Translations under genes and position numbers: made by a program
The notes under the pieces: model-generated
What the model was told of the DNA's origin: nothing
The model's database searches: none
Seen by the model: the letters and a program-made list of their open reading frames with translations, nothing else
Shown: positions 42,906-52,521 of the stretch, one piece after another
Layout of the letters: the number at the start of each line of letters is the position of its first letter
How positions within the stretch are numbered: position 1 is the stretch's first letter
DNA from: Chryseobacterium cucumeris
Lineage (GTDB): Bacteria; Bacteroidota; Bacteroidia; Flavobacteriales; Weeksellaceae
DNA: 64,000 bases
Direction of reading: 5' to 3'
Assembly (NCBI RefSeq): GCF_016775705.1
Contig: NZ_CP068760.1
Coordinates: 1-64,000, forward strand

Positions 42906-44038
42906 AATTTACTCCAGACTACTCTGTTAACGTAATCGGTATAGCTTACAATAATTCTAACCGTTTTTTCTGACACATTGGGCATAGAATAATCTGCCAC
43001 AAGTCTGTAGTTTCTATTTTCTCCTGTCTGCTGCTGCTTAAGCTGTACCAATCCCTGCAAAATTCTCTCAGGAGATAATCCCACCATCATAACAGAAGCT
43101 TCTTCCATAGCTTCAGGTCTTTCATGTGCTTCTCTGATGTTAAGCGCTCTGAAATTAAGGATTGAGGATTCTTCTGAAATAGTACCGGAATCCGACAGTA
43201 CAGCATAACTTCTCATTTGAAGAGCATTGTAATCATGGAACCCAAGGGGTTTTAGAAACTGAATTTCAGATCTCACCTGCACCTGCATTTTATCAATCAT
43301 ATTTCTTGTTCTGGGATGAGTTGAAAAAATGATTGGATATTGATATTCTTCTGCAATTGCATTAAGGCTGTTGATGAGTCCTCTGAAATTTTTATCTGAA
43401 TTAATATTTTCTTCTCTATGGGATGATACTACAAAATACTTTCCTTCTTCAAGATTTAATCTAGTAAGAACATCGGAATTTTTAATTCTGGGAAGATAAT
43501 GATTCAGAACCTCGTACATCGGGGATCCCGTCTTAATGATTCTGTCAGCAGGAAGTCCTTCTCGCAAAAGGTATTCTCTGGCAATATCAGAGTATGTTAA
43601 ATTGATATCTGAAATGTGGTCTACAATTTTCCTGTTGGTTTCTTCGGGAACTCTTTGATCAAAACACCTGTTTCCGGCTTCCATGTGGAAAATCGGAATC
43701 TGTCTTTTTTTGGCAGGAATAGCACATAAACATGAGTTTGTATCTCCGAGTACTAAAAACGCATCTGGCTTCACTTCCTCGAGAAGCGGATCAATTTTAA
43801 CCAAAATATTTCCAATTGTTTCTGCAGCTGTTTTTCCTGCTGCTTCCAGGAAATGGTCAGGTTTTCTTAAACCTAAATCGTCGAAAAAGATCTGGTTAAG
43901 TTCATAGTCGTAATTTTGTCCTGTATGGACTACAATGTGTTCTACTGCTTCAGAAGTATCTAAAGCGGCTAACACTCTTGATAATCTAATGATTTCCGGC
44001 CGTGTGCCCACGACTGTCATTACTTTTAATTTCATCAT
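42902..44038 (-). CDS. Non-hydrolysing UDP-HexNAc 2-epimerase (CapG/FnlC-like)
   Basis: A 378-residue enzyme of the WecB family. GTRPEIIRLSRVLAAL, VHTGQNYDYELNQIFFDDLGL and HMEAGNRCFDQRVPEETNRK are family markers; the RCFDQ variant in place of RT-D is typical of the FnlC/CapG branch, which makes UDP-L-FucNAc from UDP-6-deoxy-L-talNAc. With CapE (46667-47701) and CapF (45120-46241) it completes the L-fucosamine pathway. A generic UDP-GlcNAc 2-epimerase giving ManNAc is the other option. Confidence 0.87.
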   Translation of the reverse strand: MMKLKVMTVVGTRPEIIRLSRVLAALDTSEAVEHIVVHTGQNYDYELNQIFFDDLGLRKPDHFLEAAGKTAAETIGNILVKIDPLLEEVKPDAFLVLGDTNSCLCAIPAKKRQIPIFHMEAGNRCFDQRVPEETNRKIVDHISDINLTYSDIAREYLLREGLPADRIIKTGSPMYEVLNHYLPRIKNSDVLTRLNLEEGKYFVVSSHREENINSDKNFRGLINSLNAIAEEYQYPIIFSTHPRTRNMIDKMQVQVRSEIQFLKPLGFHDYNALQMRSYAVLSDSGTISEESSILNFRALNIREAHERPEAMEEASVMMVGLSPERILQGLVQLKQQQTGENRNYRLVADYSMPNVSEKTVRIIVSYTDYVNRVVWSKL

Positions 44039-44042
44039 ATGG

Positions 44043-45116
44043 TTATAAAAAAGTTATTCTTATAAAATGGAGAACTACAAAGGTAAAAAACGCGAGTAAA
44101 GTTTGCGAGAACAACCTGTATTTGTTTCTCAATTTTTCATCGTTATTAATAAAAAACGGATAAAAAATGATTAATGAAGCTAAAAACCAGGATAAATAGG
44201 CAAATCTATGAGCGTGATTTACTCTTACCAAAAATAAAAATATAGTATTTGTAAAAATAAAAACATTCACTATCCTATGATAAGTGACATCTTTTATCTT
44301 TTCAATGAATATAAAATAATAAGAAATTGCCATGATAACCGAACTATAGGCAATCAGATCCCAACGGAATACCTGCTCATCAATATTTTCTATAAAATAT
44401 TGTGCTCTTTCATCCGGGATTAAGTTGGCAACAGTATGTTCAATTTCAATTCCAAAAAAATAAGAAGCAGGAATTGCCAATCCCCAAATCCAATAGAATT
44501 TTCTATCAACTTTGCTTATCAGTCCTGAGAAGATATATACCAATACCGGAAGTCCCAAAGAAAAATGAGATCCAAATGCTAGTAACATGAGTAAAGACTT
44601 CCACCATTTGTTTTTAATAAAAACCCCATATAAAAACATGACGGATGCCATCCCCTGTCTGATACCATATACATTATAATTCCAGTAATAAAGGGAAGCT
44701 GTATGACAGATAAAAAATAATATCCAGTGCTTTTTAGAAATATGTTTTGATACCAATACCAACAGTGCTACCGATACTAAACCACATAAGATAAAAAAAC
44801 CTCTCTCATTGGTAATATAAGAGGTAAACAAAATAAAATACCCGAAAAACAAATCCTTATTCGGCATGGGCGAAATACCTTCTACACGTGCTATATCAAA
44901 GAATTCCCTATACATTTCGGAGTCTGTGAAACCAGTGATACCTACGGGTCTGAAACCAATAAGGATAACTAAAAACAGAGGAATAAGATAGAAATAGCCT
45001 GTATTTCCATCTATACTGAGTAACCGTTTTTTTGAATAACTATCTATCACAACTGCTGTGACCAGCAATGATGTAAACAGATAGAATACAATTGAAAAAG
45101 CAACCGGTGTATACAT
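44043..45116 (-). CDS. EpsG-family membrane protein
   Basis: A 357-residue integral membrane protein with about nine or ten hydrophobic segments, a FTDSEMYREFFD loop and a conserved-looking YGIRQGMASVMFLYG segment. These features fit the EpsG family, whose members are found in exopolysaccharide loci and act as Wzy-like polymerases or related membrane enzymes. It lies between capF and the epimerase gene. The locus also has a separate Wzy-type gene (48812-50161), so one of the two may polymerise and the other has another membrane role. Confidence 0.78.
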   Translation of the reverse strand: MYTPVAFSIVFYLFTSLLVTAVVIDSYSKKRLLSIDGNTGYFYLIPLFLVILIGFRPVGITGFTDSEMYREFFDIARVEGISPMPNKDLFFGYFILFTSYITNERGFFILCGLVSVALLVLVSKHISKKHWILFFICHTASLYYWNYNVYGIRQGMASVMFLYGVFIKNKWWKSLLMLLAFGSHFSLGLPVLVYIFSGLISKVDRKFYWIWGLAIPASYFFGIEIEHTVANLIPDERAQYFIENIDEQVFRWDLIAYSSVIMAISYYFIFIEKIKDVTYHRIVNVFIFTNTIFLFLVRVNHAHRFAYLSWFLASLIIFYPFFINNDEKLRNKYRLFSQTLLAFFTFVVLHFIRITFL

Positions 45117-45119
45117 TGA

Positions 45120-46241
45120 TTATACTTTTACGAAATATGTATCAGGATCTTCCGGGTTGAATGCTTCGTTAATCCAAAAAATGGTATAAAGATCTTCATT
45201 TCCTATATTCTTAATATTATGGGTATACCAGATAGGCATATCTACATAAGCGGGCTCATCCCCTTTCAGATAAAAATCGAAAATTTCATCAGTATCAATT
45301 TTTCGCAACTGGATAAGTGCTTCTCCTTTTATTACTGCGAACCTTTCAATTTTTCTGGTATGAAAATGGTCTCCTCTCGTAATTCCGGGAACTGTTGTAG
45401 AGAATGAACACTGACCGCCTATTCCAAGTCTGATCACCTCTACAAAAGCTCCTCTCGGATCTGTATGTTGTGTGAATTTGACAGGATAATGGTTTTTAAT
45501 ATCAAAATAACAACGGAAAGTATTAAACAAGTTCAGATCAAAAGCTGATGTAAGCTGTGGAACCTCACCATTATCAAAATATAATTTTTTATAATTTTCA
45601 AGTTTTAACAATACTTCAGAGACTTTATTTACTGAAGTATGCTCTACTTCGTAAAACTCTTTGGAATCTGACGCTTCTATCTGGCCGATGATTTCCTGTA
45701 CGAGCTCTCCTACGTAGATTAGCTTCACTTCGCCGTCATTATCAATAACAGGGGTTTCACCATGTGTAAGCTTGTAACAGAAGGTGGCAACGAAAGAGTT
45801 ATAGTTTGGCTTTCCAAAAGGTCCGAAAACATTAGGAATAATCATTCCTGTAAATTTTCCGCCAGCTTTTTTTGCCCAGTCTGCCAAAAGCATTCTTCCT
45901 TCTTTTTTCGATTTTCCATATAGATTATCTCTTTCTTCCTGAGAAGATGATGAAAATAAAACATGAGCCTTTGATTCCGTTCGTTCCAAAGAATCTATTA
46001 ATTTCCTTACGAGTTCAATATTGTTACTGAAAATCACTTCAGGATCCGGATGACGATTCATTGCTGCAAGATGTACAATGACATCACATTGTTTTGCAAA
46101 TGCATCCAGCTGATCCGGATGATCAAAAAAAGATCTGTCAAACTCAATCCTTTTATACCGCTCAGGCTTTAGCCCCAGTGTATTGTACAGATGTGATCCT
46201 ACAAAACCGTTTTGTCCGGTTATTCCTATTTTTATCATCAT
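45120..46241 (-). CDS. capF: UDP-2-acetamido-2,6-dideoxy-hexulose reductase/epimerase CapF
   Basis: Two-domain enzyme of UDP-L-FucNAc synthesis, 373 residues. The N-terminal extended short-chain dehydrogenase domain has GQNGFVGSHL and YGKSKKEG; the C-terminal cupin (about 255-373) has the metal site in GDHFHTRKIERF and MPIWYTHNI. It converts the 4-keto sugar from CapE to the next intermediate for the epimerase at 42902-44038. The start overlaps the previous gene by one base. Confidence 0.93.
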   Translation of the reverse strand: MMIKIGITGQNGFVGSHLYNTLGLKPERYKRIEFDRSFFDHPDQLDAFAKQCDVIVHLAAMNRHPDPEVIFSNNIELVRKLIDSLERTESKAHVLFSSSSQEERDNLYGKSKKEGRMLLADWAKKAGGKFTGMIIPNVFGPFGKPNYNSFVATFCYKLTHGETPVIDNDGEVKLIYVGELVQEIIGQIEASDSKEFYEVEHTSVNKVSEVLLKLENYKKLYFDNGEVPQLTSAFDLNLFNTFRCYFDIKNHYPVKFTQHTDPRGAFVEVIRLGIGGQCSFSTTVPGITRGDHFHTRKIERFAVIKGEALIQLRKIDTDEIFDFYLKGDEPAYVDMPIWYTHNIKNIGNEDLYTIFWINEAFNPEDPDTYFVKV

Positions 46242-46663
46242 TACATATTTTCAAAATAATCCAGAGGGAAACGATGGTCATCATCAATTTCACCTAAAGA
46301 ATAATTTACCATTACTAAAAGTTTCGATCCCTTTTCTTTTGCCTGAATTGCAGAGGCATACCCTGCCGGCATATGAAGTACATCCAATTTTTCGTCATTC
46401 AACTCAAAAGTAAGAATCTGAAGATCTTTTGAGGGTTCACCCCAGTGATCAATTTTTACCAATTTAATCATAAAAGCTCCCTGGATGGCTGTAAACCAAC
46501 GTTGTTCTGTCTTATGTCCGGCCCATCCTCTTATATAATCGATATTACTATTCTCAATGCAATATATTCTTTTTATTGCAGAAGCATTATAATTATTATT
46601 GAAAAACAGATTTCCTCTTTCATCAGCATATTTTCCACCCTCAATAATTTCCGGATTATTCAT
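46241..46663 (-). CDS. WxcM/FdtA-like cupin (sugar isomerase family)
   Basis: A 140-residue cupin with GGKYADERGNLFF start, GWAGHKTEQRWFTAIQG and VLHMPAGYASAIQA, the typical metal or substrate pocket of WxcM-like/FdtA 3,4-ketoisomerases. Placed between capE and capF, it is a recurrent extra member of fucosamine loci in Bacteroidota. It may tune the 4-keto intermediate or protect it; no direct reaction is known to me. One-base overlap with capF and three-base gap to capE. Confidence 0.8.
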   Translation of the reverse strand: MNNPEIIEGGKYADERGNLFFNNNYNASAIKRIYCIENSNIDYIRGWAGHKTEQRWFTAIQGAFMIKLVKIDHWGEPSKDLQILTFELNDEKLDVLHMPAGYASAIQAKEKGSKLLVMVNYSLGEIDDDHRFPLDYFENM

Positions 46664-46666
46664 TTT

Positions 46667-47701
46667 TTAGTCCGGATATTGCATTACATCTTCTCCTAAT
46701 ACTTCTTTTCTGATCAAAGGAAGCTTCAAAAGAAGTTTTTTCATTCCTTCAACATCCTGCTGCTTCGTATTATGAGAATGATAATCTTCTATTTTTGAAA
46801 TGTCTTTCATACCTTCTGAAAAATACTTATCATAATTAAGATCTCTGTTATCTGCAGGAATTCTGTAGAAATCTCCCATATCTTCTGCCTTCAGCATTTC
46901 TTCACGTGTACAAAGAGTTTCATAAAGCTTTTCCCCATGTCTTGTTCCAATTACTTTTATCGGACTGCCTGCTTTAAACAATTCTTTAAGAGCCTGAGCC
47001 AGATCACCGATAGTTCCTGCCGGTGCTTTATTGACAAATAGGTCTCCAGTATTTCCATTTTCAAAAGCAAATAAAACAAGTTCGACAGCTTCCTCCAATG
47101 ACATTAAAAATCTCGTCATCTTTGGATCTGTAATAGTAATAGGTTCACCGTTTTTAATCTGTTTAACAAATAATGGAATCACAGAACCTCTGGATGCCAT
47201 AACGTTTCCGTATCTCGTAAGACAAACTGTTGTATTTTTCAAATTTCTGGAAGCTGCTACTACTACTTTTTCCATCATTGCTTTGGAAATACCCATAGCA
47301 TTGATAGGATAAGCTGCCTTATCCGTACTCAAACAAATCATTTTCTGAACATGATTTGCTTCAGCTGCATCAATTACATTCTGTGTTCCTTCTACATTGG
47401 TTTTTAATGCCTGCATCGGGAAAAACTCACACGAAGGTACCTGCTTCAAGGCTGCAGCATGAAAAACATAGTCTACTCCTCTCATAGCCTGTTCAATACT
47501 TCTGTAATCTCTTACATCTCCGATATAAAATTTCAGTTTATCATTTTTAAATTGATTTCTCATATCATCCTGCTTCTTCTCATCACGGGAAAAAATACGG
47601 ATTTCTTTAAAATGATCGGTATTGATAAATTTTCTTAGAACGGCTGTTCCGAAAGAACCTGTTCCTCCAGTAATTAGTAATACTTTATTTTGAATATTCA
47701 T
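46667..47701 (-). CDS. capE: UDP-GlcNAc 4,6-dehydratase/5-epimerase CapE
   Basis: First enzyme of the UDP-L-FucNAc pathway. A 344-residue short-chain dehydrogenase: NAD-binding GGTGSFG, VFHAAALKQVPSCEFFP, LSTDKAAYPINAMGISKAMMEK where the usual YxxxK is MxxxK, as in CapE and FlaA1-type enzymes, and GDLFVNKAPAGTI. The C-terminal part holds the CapE latch region. The upstream glycosyltransferase gene overlaps it by 17 bases. Confidence 0.93.
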   Translation of the reverse strand: MNIQNKVLLITGGTGSFGTAVLRKFINTDHFKEIRIFSRDEKKQDDMRNQFKNDKLKFYIGDVRDYRSIEQAMRGVDYVFHAAALKQVPSCEFFPMQALKTNVEGTQNVIDAAEANHVQKMICLSTDKAAYPINAMGISKAMMEKVVVAASRNLKNTTVCLTRYGNVMASRGSVIPLFVKQIKNGEPITITDPKMTRFLMSLEEAVELVLFAFENGNTGDLFVNKAPAGTIGDLAQALKELFKAGSPIKVIGTRHGEKLYETLCTREEMLKAEDMGDFYRIPADNRDLNYDKYFSEGMKDISKIEDYHSHNTKQQDVEGMKKLLLKLPLIRKEVLGEDVMQYPD

Positions 47702-48815
47702 GGAAAATTTTTATTATATTATTATAATGACTGATAAAAGAATAGCTGTTCTTAAAATGTTTCTGAGCATTCAGACTCATTCTTTTAAAGTCTTGTTCAT
47801 TCACGTTACTGATCATTTCTGCAATAGCCTCAGGATCGTTATAATTTACAAAAAAACCTGTTTCTTTATCCAAATTCATATACTGAATGTCTCTGTATTG
47901 GGTTGTAATCAGCACACAGCCATTCTTTAATCCTTCTATCAGAGATATAGGCTGCCCTTCTGCATTATAATTGGTGGGTAGAATCAAAAAGTCAGCATTC
48001 TTTAAAAGCTGATCTTTGGCTTCACCCTGAACCAACCCTTTATAGACAACATTGTCTTCCAGCTTATTTTCTTTCACAAAATTATGAAAGTAATCTTTTG
48101 CTTTTTCAACGCTGTCAAAAGTCACATCATCCGAGTTACTTAAAAAGTTTCCACAGAAATAAACTTGTGGAGAAATATTATATTTTTCTTTAAGAATCAG
48201 GGACGAATGCAAAACATCCAGATAGCCTTTACTCTCAATAAGATTAGAAAGATACAGGATCACCGGTCTGGTCGGATTATATTTTTTTTCTATTGACTCG
48301 TCGTTATCAAATTCCGGAATTCCATTAGGAACTACCTTTACTTTTTCTTTATAGTTATCTACAAAATCAAAAAGATCAGTATATACTCTGGACAAAACAA
48401 TAATACAGTCACATTGGTCGTATGTTTTTTTGATTATTTTCTGAAGGAAAGGAGACTGTTCAAGATAGAATGTTTTAAAATTGCCTCCATGCAGGTGGGC
48501 TACGATTTTCTTTCCGAATAATGCAGAAATCCAGACAAACATAAAATCTCTGTAAAAGCCCAGTCTGGACTGTGCTACTGCAATGTAGATCATCTTTGAC
48601 TTACCTATTGTCGTTATATAAAAGTAAATCAGTTTGATGCACGCTGTAAGATATTCCAGTATCTTCTGAAAATTACTGTCGGTATCTACGCTTACTGTGA
48701 TATACTTGAACGGAATCATTTGCTTTTTCAGTTCGTCCAAAAGCATATCAAAACATATAGACTGACCACTTATATTTTTAGGGGAGGATTTTACTCCCAT
48801 TAAAACAAATTTCAT
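47685..48815 (-). CDS. Glycosyltransferase, GT4 type
   Basis: A 376-residue GT-B fold transferase. The N-terminal acceptor domain includes HLHGGNFKTFY; the C-terminal domain has VILYLSNLIESKGYLDVLH, YKGLVQGEAKDQLLKNADFLILP and the EGQPISLIEGLKNG Glu-x7-Glu motif. Overlaps the Wzy gene by four bases (ATGA) and capE by 17. The sugar donor is unknown. Codon and base use are A+T-rich, as in its neighbours 48812-52510. Confidence 0.88.
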   Translation of the reverse strand: MKFVLMGVKSSPKNISGQSICFDMLLDELKKQMIPFKYITVSVDTDSNFQKILEYLTACIKLIYFYITTIGKSKMIYIAVAQSRLGFYRDFMFVWISALFGKKIVAHLHGGNFKTFYLEQSPFLQKIIKKTYDQCDCIIVLSRVYTDLFDFVDNYKEKVKVVPNGIPEFDNDESIEKKYNPTRPVILYLSNLIESKGYLDVLHSSLILKEKYNISPQVYFCGNFLSNSDDVTFDSVEKAKDYFHNFVKENKLEDNVVYKGLVQGEAKDQLLKNADFLILPTNYNAEGQPISLIEGLKNGCVLITTQYRDIQYMNLDKETGFFVNYNDPEAIAEMISNVNEQDFKRMSLNAQKHFKNSYSFISHYNNIIKIFHEYSK

Positions 48816-50161
48816 CTTTGTAGTTTTATATTACCCGGGCTAAAAATTCTGATAATAACAAATACAATTACCAGGGTAATAGAGTTAATAATAATATTAA
48901 GGAGACCAATATTCGAAAAGGCAACAGATCCCGAAATAAAGAGTGTATAAAAATAAATATATTTAAATCGTCCTTTCTTACATCCCTGATAGAGAGTATT
49001 GGCAATTCCTCCAAGAAGAAAGTAAGCCAATAACAGTCCTATAATTCCAAAGTTCATATAGGCTGCATAATTACCTACAGGAAAGGAAGTCATATAATCA
49101 TCATCTACACGGTAAGGTTTATCAATAAACCGTTTTTCGTTTGACATTACTGCCAGGTAAAGGCCATCATCTCCTTTTGGTAGCTTACTTACATCGCTTC
49201 TTATAATGGGATGCAGTAAAATTTTTACTACATCTACATATCCTTCTCCATACCAGAAGCCATGTCTGTCAAACATATCTATGATAAATAAATACCTATC
49301 CAGTCCACTCATATCAGAAAGCAACTGATAAGACTGATAAGAGTTTTCATCTTTAGTTGTCATCACAGATACCAATCCTTCATTATTCCATGCTGCCGTT
49401 CCTCTGAATTTTGGGATGATATACATTACTCCGAAGAAAAGTGCCATCAATAAGATGTACTTGGGCTTAAAGAATTGTTTAATAGATGCTGGCTTTTTTA
49501 TTTGTATAACAATAAAACAGAATATAAGCATGTACAATATCTGAGTACGTCCGCCGGTAAGCAGGGAAGATAACAGGAAGGTAATAAAAAACACTCCCAG
49601 GTTGATCTTTTGTACCAAGTTTAACCGGTCTCTTAAAAGATAGAGATATAATATATAATATCCGATAATTTGTTGAGTGAAATAGATATATCCCAGTTTA
49701 CTTATATTTTCATTTCTATTGATAAAAATTTGAAAAAGATTGTCAAGCTGTAAGGATTTAAAGTTATAAACAGAAAGTAAGTAAAATATAATACTTAATA
49801 AAAATAACAAATTCTTACTTTGTCCCACCGTAATAATATCCAGCTTACTAATCAAAGAACTTAACATTTTTTTCAGAAAAGATACAGTCCCTACAATAAA
49901 AAAAATAATACAGCCTACATGCAAAAGAATATACTTGAACAGCAAGTTATTTAAATTATCAGTATCAACAGGTGTATAGATAATATCAGGATGTTTCACT
50001 ATATAGAACATATAGGGAGTAGCCAATACCGAAAAAAACAATATAATATTTATGGGTAAAAGAAAATCATACTTTTCATACCCAAAAAGCCTGTAATTCT
50101 TCCTAAAAAAGAAAAATACCAGAGTAAGAAATATTATATATAATATTATAAAAAAAATCAT
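48812..50161 (-). CDS. O-antigen polymerase (Wzy type)
   Basis: A 449-residue membrane protein with about 11-12 hydrophobic segments and a large loop (about 265-345) rich in charged and tyrosine residues, the layout of Wzy polymerases. The SSLLTGGRTQILYMLI helix with its arginine matches the OAG-polymerase family core. Overlaps both neighbouring glycosyltransferase genes by four bases. Sequence identity among Wzy proteins is low, so the call rests on topology and context. Confidence 0.82.
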   Translation of the reverse strand: MIFFIILYIIFLTLVFFFFRKNYRLFGYEKYDFLLPINIILFFSVLATPYMFYIVKHPDIIYTPVDTDNLNNLLFKYILLHVGCIIFFIVGTVSFLKKMLSSLISKLDIITVGQSKNLLFLLSIIFYLLSVYNFKSLQLDNLFQIFINRNENISKLGYIYFTQQIIGYYILYLYLLRDRLNLVQKINLGVFFITFLLSSLLTGGRTQILYMLIFCFIVIQIKKPASIKQFFKPKYILLMALFFGVMYIIPKFRGTAAWNNEGLVSVMTTKDENSYQSYQLLSDMSGLDRYLFIIDMFDRHGFWYGEGYVDVVKILLHPIIRSDVSKLPKGDDGLYLAVMSNEKRFIDKPYRVDDDYMTSFPVGNYAAYMNFGIIGLLLAYFLLGGIANTLYQGCKKGRFKYIYFYTLFISGSVAFSNIGLLNIIINSITLVIVFVIIRIFSPGNIKLQR

Positions 50162-51276
50162 CTAAACTGTTTTAGAATTTTCTCATTGATAGAAAGAAAT
50201 GCGGGCCATGAATATTTTTCTTCTGCCAGTTTTCTACATCTTGCAGGCATTCCATCCTTTTCAGAAATATTTAATATTTCCAACACTTTTAAAGCTATAT
50301 TTTTAGGATCTGTAGTAGATATTCCACCTACATTTTCGTTACAATAGGTATCAAGGATCATAAATCTTTCTTCCTCATTATCAGCAAGCATAATGACTGG
50401 GACTCCTGAACTGAAAGCTTCAAGTGTTACCAGTCCTAAATTGGGACCGTCCACAGTTTGTAAGTAAAGATCAAACATTGGAATAACTTCATTAACATTA
50501 TCTATAAATGGTCGCAAAAAGACTTTATCCAATAATTGAAAATCTTTTATCATACCCAGTAGTCTTTCTTTTTCAGGACCTTCTCCATAGATAACACCTA
50601 TTGTATCTTCATCCTCAATATGTCTGAAGGCTTCTACAAAAAGATCAACCCTTTTTATAGGATAGAGTCTGCAACATATTCCAACAATCCTCTTATTTAG
50701 AGGTAAATTAAACTGCTCTCTCTCTTTTTTATCGGCAACATTAAATTTATTAATATCTACAGGGAGCCTGTTGATTATTACTTTCGAAGGATCTACCTTA
50801 TTTTTTTGCTTTAGCTGTAAAGATAGGTATTCACTCAGTCCGATAAAAATGTCCGTACTTCTATTAGGCAGGTTAGTTTTCCAGATAAATTTTTCTTTGG
50901 CATCAGCATTTTCATATACATGCATGGTTATATATATGATTTTAATTTTTTTATTAAAAATTTTTAATAACCAAAAAATCAGTGCAGAATCAGGCTGGCT
51001 ACAGTATATTGTATCAATATTATGATCCTTAAGGTATTTTTTTACTTTAAAAATCTTTGAAAGCATTTTAAAAGTATTGGTTCTATCAGAATCATCAAAC
51101 TGATGTATTTTTTTTCTATCAATAGCAGGGAAACGTTCCAGTAAATCCATATTGCATGAAAAAACAGCATAATGCAGATTATCATACTGCTGCTCCAAAT
51201 TTTCGAATAACTGTGCAGAAAAACTTTCTGCCCCCCCAAAACACAGTGTATTAGAAACAATCAATATGTTATTCAT
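50158..51276 (-). CDS. Glycosyltransferase, GT4 type
   Basis: A 372-residue GT-B transferase: LCFGGAESFSAQLFENL start, IYCSQPDSALIFWLLK in the acceptor half, and VGICCRLYPIKRVDLFVEAF plus the GPNLGLVTLEAFSSGVPVIM motif with the catalytic E in the donor half. Overlaps Wzx by eight bases and Wzy by four, so translation is coupled through the cassette. Donor and linkage unknown. Confidence 0.88.
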   Translation of the reverse strand: MNNILIVSNTLCFGGAESFSAQLFENLEQQYDNLHYAVFSCNMDLLERFPAIDRKKIHQFDDSDRTNTFKMLSKIFKVKKYLKDHNIDTIYCSQPDSALIFWLLKIFNKKIKIIYITMHVYENADAKEKFIWKTNLPNRSTDIFIGLSEYLSLQLKQKNKVDPSKVIINRLPVDINKFNVADKKEREQFNLPLNKRIVGICCRLYPIKRVDLFVEAFRHIEDEDTIGVIYGEGPEKERLLGMIKDFQLLDKVFLRPFIDNVNEVIPMFDLYLQTVDGPNLGLVTLEAFSSGVPVIMLADNEEERFMILDTYCNENVGGISTTDPKNIALKVLEILNISEKDGMPARCRKLAEEKYSWPAFLSINEKILKQFR

Positions 51277-52510
51277 TTCCTTTTAAAATTTGTTTGTTAA
51301 TAATATACATAGAAATACCAAATAAGCTACCACACCAAAGTATATTATATCCTAAAAAAGCAATTACAGACCCCGTAAGACCAAAATAAAACGTAAACGG
51401 ATAATATAATAATGCTGCAACAACAATCATAAAGACTGAAAAATACAAGGCCACTTTATTTTTATCCATCACTGTAAATAGGTAATTGTAAGGTATCTGG
51501 ATGAAATAAACCAAAATTGAAATTAAAGATAGTTTCAATAACCACAAGTGGTTCATATCAAAATTCTTGAAGAGATAATTGATGTAGTCTGAAACAAAAT
51601 AAGAAATCAATAAAATAATAAGTCCTGCAGCAAATAATGGAATTGCAAGTTTTATTGAATTTATTTTTAGCCTTTGAAGTGACACTTTATACCATTCTAC
51701 CTGTTTATTAATCAAAAAACTACTGATTGCACTTGTAAAAATAGAAAATATCCCCAGAATAGTAATAATTATACTAAACAGACCAAAATCCTCTGGGCTG
51801 CATATCTTTTTTACAATAAATAAATTCAGCTTTGCAGATAATAAGTATATGGTGCTGCTCATTAACAGGGGCAATGTTCTTTTAAAAAGATCAGTCTGAT
51901 AAGTATCAAGAAATATGATTTTTTTAACAATTCCCTTTTCAAAAAAAAGAAGAATAAAATTGACCAAACACCAGATTATACTGTTTAATAAAAATATATA
52001 GCTGATCTGATGGAGATCAAACCCCTTATAAATCCCAAGAATGACAAAGGATATAAGGCTTATATAGTGCATGCTTTTTAATATTGAAAATTTTAAAATT
52101 TCCTCCTTAGAAAGCAATGTATAATAATAAGTTTCAGACAAAGAATCGATTCCTCTGGAAACTATCATTAGCAGTACTATTTCGCTGAAAAGGTTTAGTT
52201 CCAATAGTACAAATGAAATAATAAATATAGATAATGAAATCAGGATTCTAATGATATATAAAGATATGGCATATTTATCCCTAAGTGCTGTCTTCAGTAC
52301 AAAATCACGCCGCATAGTTGTTAACAAGGCAACAGCTAAAACACTGGAAACCAACTGCCCCACAGTATTAGCAAATGTAAGTTCTCCAATTTCTGCTAGA
52401 GATGCTTTCTTGGAAAAAGAGATCAGGATAACAAAAACTGAAAATCCGGCAATATACTCCGGTGCAGACATCAACAGCATATTTTTGAAAGCTCTAATTT
52501 TATGTTTCAT
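51269..52510 (-). CDS. Oligosaccharide flippase (Wzx type)
   Basis: A 413-residue protein with about 12 membrane helices, starting with SAPEYIAGFSVFVILISF and the MATE/MOP-like AVALLTTMRRDFVLK loop. It would flip the lipid-linked repeat unit across the inner membrane. It belongs to the A+T-rich cassette with the Wzy-type gene and two glycosyltransferases. The sequence is typical in topology but low in motif content. Confidence 0.83.
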   Translation of the reverse strand: MKHKIRAFKNMLLMSAPEYIAGFSVFVILISFSKKASLAEIGELTFANTVGQLVSSVLAVALLTTMRRDFVLKTALRDKYAISLYIIRILISLSIFIISFVLLELNLFSEIVLLMIVSRGIDSLSETYYYTLLSKEEILKFSILKSMHYISLISFVILGIYKGFDLHQISYIFLLNSIIWCLVNFILLFFEKGIVKKIIFLDTYQTDLFKRTLPLLMSSTIYLLSAKLNLFIVKKICSPEDFGLFSIIITILGIFSIFTSAISSFLINKQVEWYKVSLQRLKINSIKLAIPLFAAGLIILLISYFVSDYINYLFKNFDMNHLWLLKLSLISILVYFIQIPYNYLFTVMDKNKVALYFSVFMIVVAALLYYPFTFYFGLTGSVIAFLGYNILWCGSLFGISMYIINKQILKGNE

Positions 52511-52521
52511 AAATCTCCTAT

